Assembly: GCA_003151375.1 (NCBI GenBank)
Contig: PLXI01000113.1
Location: 8,709-14,576, forward strand
Source: Hyphomicrobiales bacterium
Lineage (GTDB): Bacteria > Pseudomonadota > Alphaproteobacteria > Rhizobiales > Aestuariivirgaceae
Direction: 5' to 3'
Length of the DNA stretch: 5,868 bases
In this document: in pieces, positions 5,619-5,868 of the stretch
Numbering within the stretch: the first letter of the stretch is position 1
How the letters are laid out: each line of letters opens with the position of its first letter
Notes under the pieces: model-generated
What the model was told of the DNA's origin: nothing
Seen by the model: only the letters and a program-made list of their open reading frames with translations
Database searches by the model: none
Position numbers and translations under genes: made by a program

Positions 5619-5868
5619 ATGGCAGAGCAATCAGCGCGGCGTGTAGCTGGTGAAAAAATCTGGTGGTGGCCCAATGTGCTTACTTACGGGCGCATTGCGG
5701 CTGTGCCTGTGCTCGCGGGCTTGATTGTGCATGGCACCAATGCTGAACGTTGGCTGGCGCTGGCGATTTATGTCGTGGCGGCCGCAACGGATTTTCTTGA
5801 TGGGTATCTGGCGCGGATTTGGCAGCAGCAATCGGCACTGGGCCGGATGCTTGACCCAATCGCTGATA
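5619..5868 (+). CDS. pgsA: CDP-diacylglycerol-glycerol-3-phosphate 3-phosphatidyltransferase, N-terminal part (cut by window edge)
   Basis: The first 83 codons are present, starting MAEQSARRVAGEKIWWWPN. They carry the whole CDP-alcohol phosphotransferase signature: D58, D61-G62, A65-R66, then eight residues, G75, D79 and D83. These aspartates bind the metals and the CDP-diacylglycerol. WWWPNVLTYGRI (15-26) before the first hydrophobic segment (about 27-38) is typical of PgsA, which makes phosphatidylglycerolphosphate in the inner membrane for PG and cardiolipin. A second hydrophobic segment covers about 45-57. Start is 3 bases after the uvrC stop, so the two are probably cotranslated; uvrC-pgsA adjacency is common in proteobacteria. 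Other family members (phosphatidylserine or phosphatidylcholine synthase) are less likely given this N-terminus and context. The rest of the gene is outside the window. Confidence 0.92.
   Translation, partial: MAEQSARRVAGEKIWWWPNVLTYGRIAAVPVLAGLIVHGTNAERWLALAIYVVAAATDFLDGYLARIWQQQSALGRMLDPIAD

Noticed and set aside
5631..5831. Minus-strand open frame of 66 codons at the right end
   Set aside because: It is antisense to pgsA, which shows the complete CDP-alcohol phosphotransferase signature on the plus strand.
1..5868. tRNA, rRNA, CRISPR, insertion sequence, phage or toxin-antitoxin elements
   Set aside because: Reading both strands I saw no repeat-spacer pattern, inverted-repeat ends, transposase motif or tRNA-like fold; nearly every base is accounted for by housekeeping genes.

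Overview
This window is a compact run of bacterial housekeeping genes. It most likely comes from an alphaproteobacterium, probably in or near the Hyphomicrobiales (Rhizobiales). That placement rests on gene order recalled from that group (MoxR ATPase facing DUF1285, CoA-pyrophosphatase NUDIX and CCA enzyme; then SDR, folB, uvrC, pgsA) and on the style of the proteins. Base composition looks moderate, near 50% G+C by eye, which is lower than many rhizobia. I cannot name a genus.

Layout: the 5' end of a MoxR-family AAA+ ATPase gene lies on the minus strand (1-185, cut by the window edge). A 49-bp gap separates it from seven plus-strand genes that run to the right edge with almost no space between them: a DUF1285 protein (235-726), a NUDIX CoA pyrophosphatase (785-1396), cca (1377-2573), a pteridine-reductase-like SDR (2566-3333), folB (3330-3734), uvrC (3750-5615) and the start of pgsA (5619-5868, cut by the edge). 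Four junctions overlap or are 3 bp apart and no terminator-like hairpin was noticed, so one transcript is likely. The only gap above 50 bp between plus-strand genes is 727-784, and it appears to be former coding sequence.

Functionally the run mixes nucleotide and cofactor housekeeping (NUDIX), tRNA 3'-end maturation (Cca), folate/pterin metabolism (SDR plus FolB), nucleotide excision repair (UvrC) and phosphatidylglycerol synthesis (PgsA). Only the SDR/FolB pair forms an obvious pathway unit.

I found no mobile element, CRISPR array, RNA gene or new defence-type system. Two observations stand out. First, a TAA codon interrupts the DUF1285 gene while the same frame carries on for 23 more plausible codons to a stop that overlaps the next gene. 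Second, the SDR has an Asp-Tyr-Lys active site of the PTR1/FolM pteridine reductase kind, directly coupled to folB.
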